A stretch of DNA of 37,831 nucleotides from Gemmatimonas phototrophica (GTDB lineage Bacteria; Latescibacterota; UBA2968; UBA8231), in the NCBI GenBank assembly GCA_945861755.1, contig CAMAVQ010000023.1, forward strand, positions 1 to 37,831, written 5' to 3'. Both the position numbers and the translations under genes were made by a program. The notes beneath the pieces were generated by a model. That model was not told where the DNA came from, made no database searches, and saw only the letters and a list, made by a program, of their open reading frames with translations. This document shows, one piece after another, positions 1-7,467 of this stretch (its first letter is position 1; the number at the start of each line of letters is the position of its first letter).

Positions 1-1076
1 CTGGAGATCTCGGGGATGGTGTAGATCCCGGTGGGGAAGAACTCGGGGAAGCTGTGGGTCTTCATGGCAAAGGCATTGCGCACCGCCAGCCGGCCTTGCT
101 CTATGGCAGTGGAAGCCAGGCCGGGGGGACCGATCACATCCCCGGCTGCATAGATATGCGAGCAATTGCTCTGAAAGAGTTCATTGACGGGGATATTGCC
201 TAGTTTGTTCAGCATTATCCCGGCCTTTTCCAGTTGCATGCCCTCCAGGTTGGCGATCCTCCCCATAGAATAGAACAGGGCGGCGGCGCGCAGGCACTCG
301 CCGTCCTCCATCACCACCTCGGCCTGTCCATCCTCGCTGCGGCGCACTTCCTTGATCGGTTGCTTGATCCGGATCTCCATCTTCCCCTGTTGCTTCACGT
401 ACTCACAAAAATATTCGGTGATCTCGCCGTCCACCGAGCGCAGCAGTTCCCGCCGGTCCAAAAGGAGCACCGAAATGCCCAGGGCCGAGAACATGGTGGC
501 GTATTCGCAGCCGATGATCCCCCCGCCCAGGACAATCAGGGACTTGGGCAGTTGCTCCATGCGGAAAACTTGGTCCGAGTCCAGGAAAACCTCTGGGTCC
601 TGGGGGATATCTATGGGCTGACGCGGCTTCGATCCCACAGCGATCAGGAATTTTTCTGCCTCCACCTGGTGGGAAACCTGTCCTTGGGCATCCAACACCT
701 CCAAGGTATGGGCATCGGTGAAGCGGGCGGTGCCGTAGACTACCTCAACCCCGTTGCCGGCGCACTGCTCGGCCAGCAGCTTGTTCTCATCCTCGATCAC
801 CTTGTTGACCCGGAAGGTCAAGTCGTTCATCGAGATCTCCCGCGCCGTCTTCTGCGCTTGGCCGTAGTACGCAGACTGCAGGAATCCGGTCAGGTCGAGG
901 ATGGCCATGCGCAGGGTCTTGCTGGGGATGGTGCCGGTATGCAGGCAGGCCCCTCCCAACAGACCCAGGCGATCGACGAGCACCACCTTCTTGCCGATCT
1001 TGGCCCCTTGTATAGCCCCTTTTTGCCCGGCCGGACCTGCCCCGATCACCGCCAGATCTGCCTTTAATTTCTCCAT
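1..1076 (-). CDS. sthA: Soluble pyridine nucleotide transhydrogenase (Si-specific), 3' end outside window
   Basis: I translated this from the reverse strand; the gene runs off the left edge, so only the first 358 or so residues are visible. The protein is a two-dinucleotide-binding flavoprotein of the lipoamide dehydrogenase family. It starts MEKLKADLAVIGAGPAG, with the FAD GxGxxG at residues 12-17. The active-site segment is GGACLHTGTIPSKTLR (41-56). The second cysteine of the usual redox pair is replaced by Thr49, as in SthA, which transfers hydride between NADPH and NAD+ and is not a disulfide reductase. A second nucleotide fold (VLGGGIIGCEY) and the FAD-contacting segment YAAGDVIGPPGLAS follow. 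The ATG is preceded by GGGGA at suitable spacing. It is the last visible gene of the leftward fumC transcript. A mercuric reductase or lipoamide dehydrogenase is unlikely because of the single cysteine. Confidence 0.9.
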   Translation of the reverse strand, partial: MEKLKADLAVIGAGPAGQKGAIQGAKIGKKVVLVDRLGLLGGACLHTGTIPSKTLRMAILDLTGFLQSAYYGQAQKTAREISMNDLTFRVNKVIEDENKLLAEQCAGNGVEVVYGTARFTDAHTLEVLDAQGQVSHQVEAEKFLIAVGSKPRQPIDIPQDPEVFLDSDQVFRMEQLPKSLIVLGGGIIGCEYATMFSALGISVLLLDRRELLRSVDGEITEYFCEYVKQQGKMEIRIKQPIKEVRRSEDGQAEVVMEDGECLRAAALFYSMGRIANLEGMQLEKAGIMLNKLGNIPVNELFQSNCSHIYAAGDVIGPPGLASTAIEQGRLAVRNAFAMKTHSFPEFFPTGIYTIPEIS

Positions 1077-1117
1077 GATTGTCCCCGGGAATAACCGCTT
1101 GGTGTAGTTAGAACTCT

Positions 1118-1364
1118 TCAGCCCAGCGCCAAGGTGAGGGGCCGGCCGGCCATCACCTCGACCGGTTGCGGCAGGCGGACTTTCTGTGATTGGGCGCCTC
1201 CCCCTGGCGCACCGCGTACACCACACTCAACCCCTCGGCCACCAGGCCGGCGTAGATCAGGTGGCTGGCCACCTGGTACTCGATGCCGGTCCAGACCTCG
1301 TCCGAATTTACGAAGGGCGGGGAGGGTTTGCCGCCCTTGCCTTTTTGCTGTAGACCTCGCCCAT
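1118..1364 (-). pseudogene. Remnant of a GH116 (bile-acid glucosidase/GBA2-like) glycosidase C-terminus
   Basis: The 300-base gap between fumC and sthA is not empty. In one reverse frame it encodes SDEVWTGIEYQVASHLIYAG followed by LVAEGLSVVYAVR. This matches the C-terminal (alpha/alpha)6-barrel of GH116 glucosylceramidase-like enzymes, whose usual pattern is EVWTG-Y-ALA--MI-EGL-EEGL-IV-AVR. A +1 frame change then joins it to QPVEVMAGRPLTLALG and a TGA, which looks like the enzyme's tail, so about 150 residues that normally lie between are missing. At the 5' side a good GGAGGAGG site and an ATG start MGEVYSKK, but an A-run frameshift separates this from the conserved part. I read it as a decayed fragment with at least two frame breaks and an internal deletion. 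Part of the frame damage could be sequencing error. Confidence 0.7.
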
Positions 1365-1380
1365 CTCGTCCTCCTCCGGT

Positions 1381-2772
1381 TCAGCCGCCCGGCCCCACCA
1401 TCTTTTCGGGTCGCACCACCTCGTCGAACTTCTCGGCCGAGATCAGTCCTAGTTCCACGGCGGTTTCCTTGAGGGTTTTGTTCTCTTGGTACGCCTTTTT
1501 GGCTACCTTGGCCGCATTGTCGTAGCCGATGTGCGGATTGAGGGCGGTCACCAGCATGAGCGATCCTTCCAGATGTGCCTGGATGCGCTCGCGGTTGGGC
1601 TCGATGCCTCGGGCGCAGTGCTCGTCAAAACTGACACAGGCGTCGGCCAGCAGGCGCACCGAGTGGAGAACATTGTGGATGATCACCGGCTTGAACACGT
1701 TGAGCTGAAAATTGCCCTGGGAACCGGCAAAACCCACGGCCACGTCGTTGCCCATCACCTGGACGCAGACCATGGTCAGGGCTTCGCACTGGGTGGGATT
1801 CACCTTGCCGGGCATGATCGAGGAACCCGGCTCGTTTTCTGGGATGCGCAATTCGCCGATGCCACAGCGCGGGCCGCTGGCCAGCCAGCGCACGTCGTTG
1901 GCGATCTTCATCAGGCTGGCGGCGATGGTTTTCAGGTGGCCGTGCGCCTCCACCAAGCCGTCGTGGGCGCTGAGGGCCTCGAATTTGTTGGGGGCGGTGA
2001 CAAAGGGGTGTCCGCTCAGCGCGGCGATGCGGGCCGCCACCTTTTCGGCGAAGTCCGGATGCGCGTTGAGCCCAGTGCCCACCGCGGTGCCCCCCAGGGC
2101 CAGGGGGTAGAGCGGTTTGAGGGCGGCCTCGGCGCGGCGCACCCCTTCGCGCAACTGGGTGAGGTACCCGGAAAACTCCTGGCCCAGGGTGAGGGGGGTG
2201 GCGTCCTGCAAATGGGTGCGCCCGATCTTGATGATATCGGCGAAAGCGGCCGTCTTCTGCTCAAAGGTGCCGATCAGCTGCCGCAGCGCCGGCAGCAGTT
2301 GGCCGGACAGGGCCTCCACCGCAGCGATGTGCATGGCGGTGGGGAAGGCGTCGTTGGAAGACTGGCTGCGGTTCACGTGGTCATTGGGGTGTACGGGCTT
2401 TTTGGAGCCCAGTTCGCCGCCGGCCATCTCGATGGCCCTGTTCGAGATCACCTCATTGGCGTTCATATTGGACTGGGTGCCGCTGCCGGTCTGCCAGACC
2501 ACCAGGGGAAAGTGGTCGTCCCATTTCCCCGCGATGACCTCGTCGGCAGCCTGCCTGATCAGTTCGGCCAATTTGCCATCCAGCAGCCCCAGGTCCTGGT
2601 TGACCTGGGCGGAGGCCTTCTTGACGATGCCCAGGGCGCGGATCATCTCGCGGGTGAAACGGTCGCCGCCAATGCGGAAATTCTCCAGGGAGCGCTGGGT
2701 CTGGGCCCCGTAGTAACGGTCTGTGGGTACCTCAATCTTACCCATGCTGTCGGACTCGGTTCTCGTCTTCAT
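1381..2772 (-). CDS. fumC: Class II fumarate hydratase
   Basis: Catalyses reversible hydration of fumarate to L-malate in the TCA cycle, as a cytosolic iron-independent homotetramer. The 463 residues are the usual FumC length. The N-terminus ([20 protein letters not shown]) is typical of the family and supports this ATG. Other landmarks are [14 protein letters not shown] (95-108), [14 protein letters not shown] (128-141), the catalytic GRTHLQD (184-190) and the mobile SS loop [11 protein letters not shown] (316-326) with the catalytic serine. Aspartase and argininosuccinate lyase share the superfamily, but the NMNANEVI and HPNDHVN segments favour fumarase. It starts 15 bases after the binding-protein gene, so it is probably cotranscribed with the ABC transporter. 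This is an odd pairing, perhaps reflecting local rearrangement around the glycosidase remnant. Confidence 0.96.
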   Translation of the reverse strand: MKTRTESDSMGKIEVPTDRYYGAQTQRSLENFRIGGDRFTREMIRALGIVKKASAQVNQDLGLLDGKLAELIRQAADEVIAGKWDDHFPLVVWQTGSGTQSNMNANEVISNRAIEMAGGELGSKKPVHPNDHVNRSQSSNDAFPTAMHIAAVEALSGQLLPALRQLIGTFEQKTAAFADIIKIGRTHLQDATPLTLGQEFSGYLTQLREGVRRAEAALKPLYPLALGGTAVGTGLNAHPDFAEKVAARIAALSGHPFVTAPNKFEALSAHDGLVEAHGHLKTIAASLMKIANDVRWLASGPRCGIGELRIPENEPGSSIMPGKVNPTQCEALTMVCVQVMGNDVAVGFAGSQGNFQLNVFKPVIIHNVLHSVRLLADACVSFDEHCARGIEPNRERIQAHLEGSLMLVTALNPHIGYDNAAKVAKKAYQENKTLKETAVELGLISAEKFDEVVRPEKMVGPGG

Positions 2773-2787
2773 CTCGTTTTCTCTTTT

Positions 2788-4110
2788 CTATTCTGGTTCA
2801 AGCGTGGCGTTGGCCGCCTTGGTCAGGCGGCTCAGCAAGGGGTCCAACTGGGTCCCGTCCATCGCGTCGACCATCGTGTTCTGGATAAGCCGGCGCACGG
2901 TCTCGTACCCGGGCGCGGTCGGCTCGGTCTTGCCGTAGTCCAGCAGCGCATAGGCCACCTGGAAATGGGGGTTCTCAGCAAAGTAATCTTGCAGCTCAGC
3001 CGCAGCGCTGCGGCGCGCCGGAAAATAACCACTGATCCGCACCCAGCGGGCCTGCTGGGCCGGCTCAGTAAACCACTTGAGGAAGAGCCAGGCCGCCAGC
3101 TGTTGTTCCGCGGTGGTCCGGCAAAGGGCCACGCTAGCGCCGTACACGTTCACCACCGGGTGGTCTCCGGCATAGGGCACGGCTGCCACGCCCCAGGCGA
3201 ACTTCGGCCCGGCGTTCACTGCTTTCTTATAGAAAGGCAGCCCACTCGAAGAACCGATGGTAAAGAGGAGCTGCCCGCTGCCGAATTCCTTGGTGTCGCC
3301 GTTGGTTTCAGTCAGCACCTCCACCGCGCCGTCTTTTTTTAGCTCGACCAGCTGCTGCAAGGCGTCTCTGATCTCCGGCTGGTCGAAGTTGTAGACGGTC
3401 TGCGCCGGATTCATGAAATCGCCGCCCCGGCTGAAAACCATGGAGGCCAGGCGGCTGGCATCTACGTCCAACAGGTACCCCACCGCGCGTTGCTGGTTGG
3501 CGGCTTTGCTGAAGGGTTGGGCCTTGGCCTGGCGGCACAGCCGGGCGAATTCCTCCCAGTTCTTGGGAGGATGGTCGCTGCCCAACTCCCGCAGCCAGTC
3601 GGCATTGTAGTAGAGAATCTCCATGGAGCGGTTGGGGGGGAAGGCCATCTGCACCCCCCGCATCCGGTCCTGTTCGAGGAAACTCTCGACGTAGTCAGCC
3701 CGCGCCTCAGGAGTAAGCCCCCATTTGGCCGAGCTCATGTACGGCCCCAGGTCCACCAGGCCGTCGGCCGAGTAGTACACCTGGGCCTGGTTTTGGTAGG
3801 CCACCACCAGCTGGGGCAGCGAACCGCCCTGAAGCCCCACCAGCATTTTGTTGTAGATGTGGCTGTAGGTGCCGGCGTATTCGCCTTTGACCTGAATCCC
3901 GTGGGGGTTTTGCTGGTTGAACTGGGCGATCATCTCCTGCAGCGCGGTTTCCCGCTCCCGGGTGTGCTGGTACCAGAACACCACGGTCTGCCCCTGGGGG
4001 TCCACCTCGTCCGGACTTTTCTGGGGGAGCGGCGCCGAAGTGCTCCCGCAGGCGACCACCAGCCAGGACCAGACCCAGGCCAGCGCCCGGTGGAACTTTG
4101 CGGCCCTCAT
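2788..4110 (-). CDS. ABC transporter substrate-binding lipoprotein, sugar family (family 1, UgpB-like)
   Basis: Extracytoplasmic binding protein expected to capture a sugar or sugar-phosphate and deliver it to the two permeases encoded just upstream. I chose the ATG at 4110 because it forms an ATGA overlap with the preceding permease and begins a lipoprotein signal, MRAAKFHRALAWVWSWLVVAC, with the lipidated Cys at 21. The reading frame extends further upstream, but that part antiparallels the permease frame and is not protein-like. The mature 420 residues show the family-1 fold signature: VVFWYQHTRERETALQEMI near the start, and later EILYYNADWLRELG, NWEEFARLCRQAK and LFLKWFTEPAQQARW. The ligand cannot be read from sequence; glycerol-3-phosphate or an oligosaccharide are both possible. 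Confidence 0.88.
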   Translation of the reverse strand: MRAAKFHRALAWVWSWLVVACGSTSAPLPQKSPDEVDPQGQTVVFWYQHTRERETALQEMIAQFNQQNPHGIQVKGEYAGTYSHIYNKMLVGLQGGSLPQLVVAYQNQAQVYYSADGLVDLGPYMSSAKWGLTPEARADYVESFLEQDRMRGVQMAFPPNRSMEILYYNADWLRELGSDHPPKNWEEFARLCRQAKAQPFSKAANQQRAVGYLLDVDASRLASMVFSRGGDFMNPAQTVYNFDQPEIRDALQQLVELKKDGAVEVLTETNGDTKEFGSGQLLFTIGSSSGLPFYKKAVNAGPKFAWGVAAVPYAGDHPVVNVYGASVALCRTTAEQQLAAWLFLKWFTEPAQQARWVRISGYFPARRSAAAELQDYFAENPHFQVAYALLDYGKTEPTAPGYETVRRLIQNTMVDAMDGTQLDPLLSRLTKAANATLEPE

Positions 4111-4955
4111 GCCTTCAGTCCCGAAAGAGAGATACCTTCGGTGAATTCTTTCTGGATGAGGAAGTAGATCAGCAGCACCGGCACGGTGGCGATGACCGCA
4201 CCGGCCATCTGCAAATGCACTTCGGGTCCGGCCTCGCTGACAAACTGCTGGAGCCCCACGGAGATGGGCCGCCATTCCGGGGTGTTGGTCACCAGCATCG
4301 GCCAGGCCAGGGAATTCCACGACCCGATAAAGGTGAACATGCCCACCGTCAGCAGGGGGGCCCGGCACAAGGGCAGGGCGATCTGGAAGAGGAAGCGCAG
4401 ATGTCCGGCTCCGTCGATACGCGCCGCATCCCACAATTCGCCGGGAATACCGCGCATGAACTGGCGCAGCAGGAAGATGCTGAAGGCGCTGGTCATGAAG
4501 GGGATGGTGAGGGCCGGCCAGTTATTGAGCCAGGGGAAAGGGCTGTGCTGGTTCAACCAATTGATAAGCAAGAAGTTGGGAACTGTAGTAACCATCTCTG
4601 GGATCATCATGGTTCCCAGGATGCAGACAAAGACCACTTCCCGCCCACGAAAAGGCAGGCGGGCCAAGGGATAGGCGGCCATCAGCGAAAAGAGCAGGGT
4701 GCCGCCCACCTGCAGGGCAGCGATGATCAGCGAGTTTTTGAAGTAGAGCCCGAAATCCGCTTCCTTCCAGGCCAGCGTATAGTTGGCCCATTGCACCTGT
4801 TCGGGTAACAACACCCTTCTGAGAGTTTCGCCTTCGGTCATAAAAGAGGCCAACACCATCCAGACAAAGGGGGTGGCGGCGGCCACCCCACACAGACCCA
4901 GCCCCCCATACACTAGCCAGGGCCGCCCCTTGCCTTTCTGGAGCTCAGTCGCCAT
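4107..4955 (-). CDS. ABC sugar transporter permease, MalG/UgpE type
   Basis: Inner-membrane permease, 282 residues, with six predicted hydrophobic segments. The start MATELQKGKGRPWL is chosen because GGAGGG lies seven bases upstream and the first membrane helix follows directly; the longer frame upstream is low-complexity serine/arginine and not credible. The cytoplasmic EAA loop that docks to the ATPase is WDAARIDGAGHLRFLFQIAL, with the invariant D-G. It overlaps the end of the first permease gene by 11 bases and shares an ATGA with the binding-protein gene, so the three are translationally coupled. No ATP-binding subunit is encoded in the window; a shared MsmK/UgpC-type ATPase elsewhere is likely. 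Confidence 0.93.
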   Translation of the reverse strand: MATELQKGKGRPWLVYGGLGLCGVAAATPFVWMVLASFMTEGETLRRVLLPEQVQWANYTLAWKEADFGLYFKNSLIIAALQVGGTLLFSLMAAYPLARLPFRGREVVFVCILGTMMIPEMVTTVPNFLLINWLNQHSPFPWLNNWPALTIPFMTSAFSIFLLRQFMRGIPGELWDAARIDGAGHLRFLFQIALPLCRAPLLTVGMFTFIGSWNSLAWPMLVTNTPEWRPISVGLQQFVSEAGPEVHLQMAGAVIATVPVLLIYFLIQKEFTEGISLSGLKA

Positions 4956-5901
4956 AGAAAACCCTCCTGCCGACGATCCGGTTCTGAACCAGCGTGAGGA
5001 CCAGGATCGCGATGAAGAGGATGATTGCCAGCGCCGCAGCATAACCGGCGTTGTGGTTCTGGAAGATCTGGTCGAAGATGACCACACTGAGCACATCGAT
5101 GGTATCGCGCGCTCCGGGGGTGCGCAGGATATAGATGTGGTTGAAGGCCTTGAAGGTCCCGATGATGGCTACGGTGGAGAGGAAAAAGAGGGTGGGAGAG
5201 ATCAAGGGCAGGGTGATGTGGCGGAAAGACTGCCAGGGATTGGCCCCGTCCATTTCCGCCGCCTCATAGTAATGACTGGGGATGGCACTCAAAGCTGCCA
5301 GCAGAATCACCGTGTCGTACCCCACATAGACCCAAATATTGTATAGGATAACCGAAACCAGGGCTAGGCTGGGGAAGCAGGCGTCTACCCAGGCGGGGTA
5401 GGTGCTCATCCCTATTCCTTTGAGCAGCAAGGCTACGACAGACTTGTTTTCAAAGAGCCAGCGCTGGTTGTCCAACCCAAAAAAACTCCAGAAACGGTTG
5501 GCCATCGAGGAGGGGTGGGGGCTGAAAAGGGTGCGGAAAACCACTGCCGAGGCGATTACCGGGGTGATATAGGGAAGAAAAAAAATCACCCGGAAAAAGC
5601 CCTTTCCTCTCAGGATATTGAACAACAGGCAGGCCAGACCGGTGGACAGGGCCAACTCTGCCGGGATCGTACCCAGGGCGTAGAAGGCGGTTATCTTAAA
5701 ACCATTATACAGACTCGGGTCATCCAGGGCGCGGACATAGTGGTCTACCCCGATAAAGGCTTCCTGTTTGATGCGCCAGCGGTGCAGGCTGATGTACAGC
5801 GCGTAGATGATGGGCCAGATGCCAAAAACAAGCAGGACCAGCAGGGCCGGCGAGAGGAAGCCCCAGGCGATGGCCTGTTCTTTGAGGGGGGTCTTTTTCA
5901 A
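4945..5901 (-). CDS. ABC sugar transporter permease, MalF/UgpA type
   Basis: First gene of the leftward transporter operon, 318 residues. It begins MKKTPLKEQAIAWGFLSPAL, the characteristic UgpA/LacF-type first helix (WGFLSPALLVLLVFGIWPII). It carries the EAA loop YEAAEMDGANPWQSFRHITL near residue 220 and ends with a helix and a short basic tail (NRIVGRRVFYGD). It forms a heterodimeric transmembrane pore with the MalG-type partner encoded immediately downstream. A consensus sigma-70 promoter lies about 60 bases upstream. The AT content and codon use look like those of the neighbours, with no sign of recent transfer. Confidence 0.93.
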   Translation of the reverse strand: MKKTPLKEQAIAWGFLSPALLVLLVFGIWPIIYALYISLHRWRIKQEAFIGVDHYVRALDDPSLYNGFKITAFYALGTIPAELALSTGLACLLFNILRGKGFFRVIFFLPYITPVIASAVVFRTLFSPHPSSMANRFWSFFGLDNQRWLFENKSVVALLLKGIGMSTYPAWVDACFPSLALVSVILYNIWVYVGYDTVILLAALSAIPSHYYEAAEMDGANPWQSFRHITLPLISPTLFFLSTVAIIGTFKAFNHIYILRTPGARDTIDVLSVVIFDQIFQNHNAGYAAALAIILFIAILVLTLVQNRIVGRRVFYGD

Positions 5902-5959
5902 GCAGGGCTCTCCCCGCAGCTAGCCGGGGTATCAGGGCTCAACCAGGGATGGATGTTGA

Positions 5960-5989
5960 ACTATAATAAACATCGCGGCGAATTGTCAA
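5960..5989 (-). promoter_or_regulatory. Sigma-70-type promoter of the ABC transporter-fumC operon
   Basis: On the reverse strand TTGACA (5989-5984) and TATAGT (5965-5960) are separated by 18 bases. The predicted start is near 5953, giving a leader of about 50 bases before the first permease ATG at 5901. No operator could be recognised with confidence. Confidence 0.65.
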
Positions 5990-6044
5990 CACGCATACTG
6001 TGTATTTTCCGATGCTTGAGCTTGAGTCAGGCCGCTTTTTAAAC

Positions 6045-6078
6045 AAAAAAGCAGGCGGTATCGGTGGATACCGCCTGC
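6045..6078 (-). terminator. Rho-independent terminator of yceI
   Basis: A perfect 12-bp stem (6051-6062 with 6067-6078, loop GGTG) is followed on the reverse strand by TTTTTTGTTT. It lies 25 bases after the yceI stop codon. Confidence 0.9.
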
Positions 6079-6103
6079 TCAAGCTGCCCGTTTCGGACCG
6101 TGT

Positions 6104-6721
6104 TTACTTCTTCTCGGCCGGTGGCGGGGGGGGTGGGACAGCGGATTCGATCGTGATACCGACCTTCACCTCATCCCCCACGACGCCCGCTTTGTCAGCC
6201 CAGTTGTTAACTCCATAGTCAGATCTCAAGAGGGTAATTCCACTGGAAAAACCCGCCATCGCCATGTTAGTCCAGGGATTGGTACCCGTTCCCAGCACCT
6301 CCACGGGGAAATGAATGGACTTGGTAACCCCGTGCATGGTGAAATCGCCGGTGACCACCAGTTTGTTCCCCTCGCCCTTTTCTACCTTGGTGCTCTTGAA
6401 GGTGATTTCCGGGTACTTCTCCGCGTCGAAGAAATCCGGGGCCTTGAGGTGACCGTCCCGCTTCTCGTTCTCGGTGTCGATGCTGCCCACCTTGATCACC
6501 GCCTCCACCGAGGACTTTTCCGGGGCCTTCTCATCGTAGACGATGGCTCCGGAAAACTCGGTGAACTTGCCCTTGGTGATCCCGACCAAGTGTCGGATGC
6601 TGAAATCCACCGATGAGTGCGTGGCGTCGATCTGGTAGGTTTCGGCCCAGAGGGGCAGTGCCCCTAATACTGCGACTACTAATCCTGCGGCCATCACGCG
6701 GGTGGTGCGAGTGAGATACAT
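6104..6721 (-). CDS. YceI family periplasmic lipocalin-like protein
   Basis: Secreted beta-barrel protein of the YceI family, whose members bind isoprenoid or other long hydrophobic ligands. The exact ligand and role here are unknown. The ATG at 6721 gives a signal peptide (MYLTRTTRVMAAGLVVAVLG...LWA) with likely cleavage after Ala26. The mature start ETYQIDATHSSVDFSIRHLV is the YceI hallmark. Later segments KRDGHLKAPDFFDAEKYPEI and GDFTMHGVTKSIHFPVEV are also diagnostic. The total of 205 residues is the usual length. No strong ribosome site precedes the ATG; an internal Met10 is an alternative start. It is monocistronic, with its own promoter at 6763-6790 and its own terminator. Confidence 0.93.
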   Translation of the reverse strand: MYLTRTTRVMAAGLVVAVLGALPLWAETYQIDATHSSVDFSIRHLVGITKGKFTEFSGAIVYDEKAPEKSSVEAVIKVGSIDTENEKRDGHLKAPDFFDAEKYPEITFKSTKVEKGEGNKLVVTGDFTMHGVTKSIHFPVEVLGTGTNPWTNMAMAGFSSGITLLRSDYGVNNWADKAGVVGDEVKVGITIESAVPPPPPPAEKK

Positions 6722-6762
6722 GGGGGTAATTACTTTCGTTGATATGAGGTTGTTTAATATTA

Positions 6763-6790
6763 AATATATTATTTGTTTGTTCTTTGTCAA
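6763..6790 (-). promoter_or_regulatory. Promoter of yceI
   Basis: Reverse strand TTGACA (6790-6785), 16-base spacer, TATATT (6768-6763) in a strongly AT-rich stretch. It is placed directly after the tRNA operon terminator and about 40 bases before the yceI ATG. Confidence 0.65.
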
Positions 6791-6810
6791 GAACCGAGCC
6801 GCTTAAAAGC

Positions 6811-6850
6811 AAAAAAATAAACGTTCCTGAAAAATCAGGAACGTTTATTT
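6811..6850 (-). terminator. Terminator of the tRNA operon
   Basis: A perfect 16-bp inverted repeat (6815-6830 with 6835-6850, loop AAAA) begins immediately after the tRNA-Gln CCA end. On the reverse strand it runs into TTTTTTT. It separates the tRNA operon from the yceI promoter. Confidence 0.92.
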
Positions 6851-6923
6851 GGCTGCGCCCCAGGGAGTCGAACCCCGATAACATGGTCCAGAGCCATGTG
6901 TCCTGCCATTGAACGAGGGCGCA
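6850..6923 (-). tRNA. tRNA-Gln (anticodon CUG)
   Basis: Reverse strand cloverleaf with a 7-bp acceptor stem (TGCGCCC with GGGGCGCA, discriminator G, encoded CCA). The anticodon arm is ACATGG-CTCTGGA-CCATGT, giving CUG, and the T arm has GGTTCGACTCC. It is the third and last tRNA of the operon, followed at once by a terminator. Confidence 0.95.
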
Positions 6924-6940
6924 ATACAAAGGTTAGTGGC

Positions 6941-7032
<92 letters not shown>

Positions 7033-7072
7033 GGGTTTCTGCACCAGCTCCCAGTTGCGGAGCGTTCTCATC

Positions 7073-7160
7073 TGGCGGAGGGCGAGGGATTCGAACCCTC
7101 AAGGGTGATTAGCCCGGCGGTTTTCAAGACCGCTGCCTTACCAATTAGGTCTAGCCCTCC
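7073..7160 (-). tRNA. tRNA-Ser (anticodon UGA)
   Basis: Reverse strand class II tRNA of 88 bases, first of the three-gene operon. The acceptor is GGAGGGC with GCCCTCC, discriminator G and encoded CCA. The anticodon loop CTTGAAA gives UGA for UCA codons. The long variable arm and T loop GGTTCGAATCC are intact. Confidence 0.95.
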
Positions 7161-7177
7161 TGGTACACAGAGTGAGA

Positions 7178-7206
7178 AATATAAAGGTCCTCGAGACCGG
7201 TGTCAA
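7178..7206 (-). promoter_or_regulatory. Promoter of the three-tRNA operon
   Basis: Reverse strand TTGACA (7206-7201), exactly 17 bases, then TATATT (7183-7178). The start point falls about ten bases before the mature 5' end of tRNA-Ser(UGA). This is a strong constitutive-looking promoter, as expected for stable RNA. Confidence 0.8.
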
Positions 7207-7291
7207 TGCACTGCCCACAATCCCCCTTAGCAACAAGGGCCGGACGTCTCATTAAGCATGACAAACAGGCACTTACCTGGCTCAGCACAAG

Positions 7292-7384
7292 GGGATTCCC
7301 GTGATCCCTCTAGGCAGCCGTGGCATGCCACGCCCCAACGGATGGGGCGTGACCCCGCCGCCTCAGAGCCATTGGAATCGGCTC
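7292..7384. other. Cluster of small hairpins between gyrA terminator and tRNA promoter
   Basis: This gene-free 250-base stretch holds several inverted repeats. They are GGGAT/ATCCC (7292-7308), a 14-bp perfect palindrome CGTGGCATGCCACG (about 7319-7332), a 9-bp stem CACGCCCCA/TGGGGCGTG with a 5-base loop (7329-7351), and GAGCC/GGCTC with an extended AATT-like inner stem (7366-7384). The palindrome and the 9-bp stem overlap and would compete. No T-tract follows, so these are not ordinary terminators, and I see no convincing promoter. It may be a structured RNA, a palindromic repeat element or untranslated debris. Confidence 0.4.
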
Positions 7385-7412
7385 GTAGCGACCCTTGATG
7401 AAGCCTGGACAA

Positions 7413-7444
7413 TAAAAAAGGGGGTTGCCATTTTGGCAACCCCC
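7413..7444 (-). terminator. Terminator of gyrA
   Basis: A perfect 11-bp stem (7420-7430 with 7434-7444, three-base loop) leads on the reverse strand into TTTTTTATT. It lies about 25 bases after the gyrA stop codon and ends the dnaN-gyrA cluster. Confidence 0.93.
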
Positions 7445-7467
7445 AGGGTCATGAAAATCCGCGGAAA

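Noticed and set aside
1486-3342. Long plus-strand open frame (618 codons) opposite fumC and the binding-protein gene
   Set aside because: His/Gly/Val-rich composition with no recognisable motif; it is the antisense of well-supported fumC and the substrate-binding lipoprotein gene.
4111-4434. N-terminal extension of the substrate-binding protein
   Set aside because: It would overlap the permease gene and hide the lipoprotein signal; the ATGA-coupled start at 4110 fits better.
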